A stretch of DNA of 5,468 bases from DATIHT01 sp964348615 (GTDB lineage: Bacteria > Patescibacteriota > Microgenomatia > Curtissbacterales > GWA2-41-24), in the NCBI GenBank assembly GCA_964348615.1, contig CAYGDE010000041.1, forward strand, positions 1 to 5,468, read 5' to 3'. Shown one piece after another: positions 5,466 through 5,468 of the stretch. The translations under genes were made by a program, and so were the position numbers. The notes below the pieces were generated by a model. It saw nothing but the letters and a program-made list of their open reading frames with translations. It was not told the origin of the DNA and searched no databases. Each line of letters begins with the position of its first letter. The stretch's first letter is position 1.

Positions 5466-5468
5466 AAC

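Noticed and set aside
1..5468. Search by eye for tRNA, rRNA, insertion sequence ends, riboswitches and frameshifts.
   Set aside because: Nothing convincing: the frames are intact, coding density is nearly complete, and the only long non-coding stretch is about 100 bp.

Overview
The window looks like chromosomal DNA of a Candidate Phyla Radiation (Patescibacteria) bacterium, most likely of the Microgenomates type. The main reason is the pair of genes at the left. A PrgI-family membrane protein beginning MEQHAVPQH is followed one base later by a TraC-like protein, an arrangement I associate with the type IV secretion-like locus of these bacteria. Base composition is moderately AT-rich, TGA is used as a stop, and genes are tightly packed. 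The lineage is an inference from gene content, not from a marker gene.

Layout. (1) Positions 1-2301, minus strand: prgI-like (802-2301), then a traC-like gene (starts at 800, runs off the left edge). The usual next member would be a VirB4/TraC-type ATPase, which lies outside the window. (2) Positions 2302-2401: the only real intergenic region, a divergent promoter region of about 100 bp with a good promoter for coaBC, a weaker one for prgI, and a repeated 9-mer. (3) Positions 2402-3622, plus strand: a complete coaBC, the bifunctional enzyme for two middle steps of coenzyme A synthesis, with all key residues present. (4) Positions 3615-3641: a hairpin plus T-tract that contains the stop codons of both convergent genes. 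(5) Positions 3628-5465, minus strand: a two-gene unit. A STAND-type ATPase with a C-terminal OmpR/PhoB-type winged helix (4104-5465, possibly continuing past the right edge) overlaps by ATGA with a stand-alone NadR-type NMN adenylyltransferase (3628-4107).

How they fit together. The right half carries cofactor metabolism: NAD+ from NMN, and phosphopantetheine from phosphopantothenate. The NAD gene is translationally coupled to a putative ATP-dependent transcription regulator. The left half belongs to a cell-envelope secretion or DNA-transfer machine. No RNA genes, insertion sequences or CRISPR arrays were seen. The points most worth a second look are the regulator-NMNAT pair with its degenerate Walker A motif, the PrgI protein with an added C-terminal beta-sandwich domain, and the apparently leaderless coaBC promoter.
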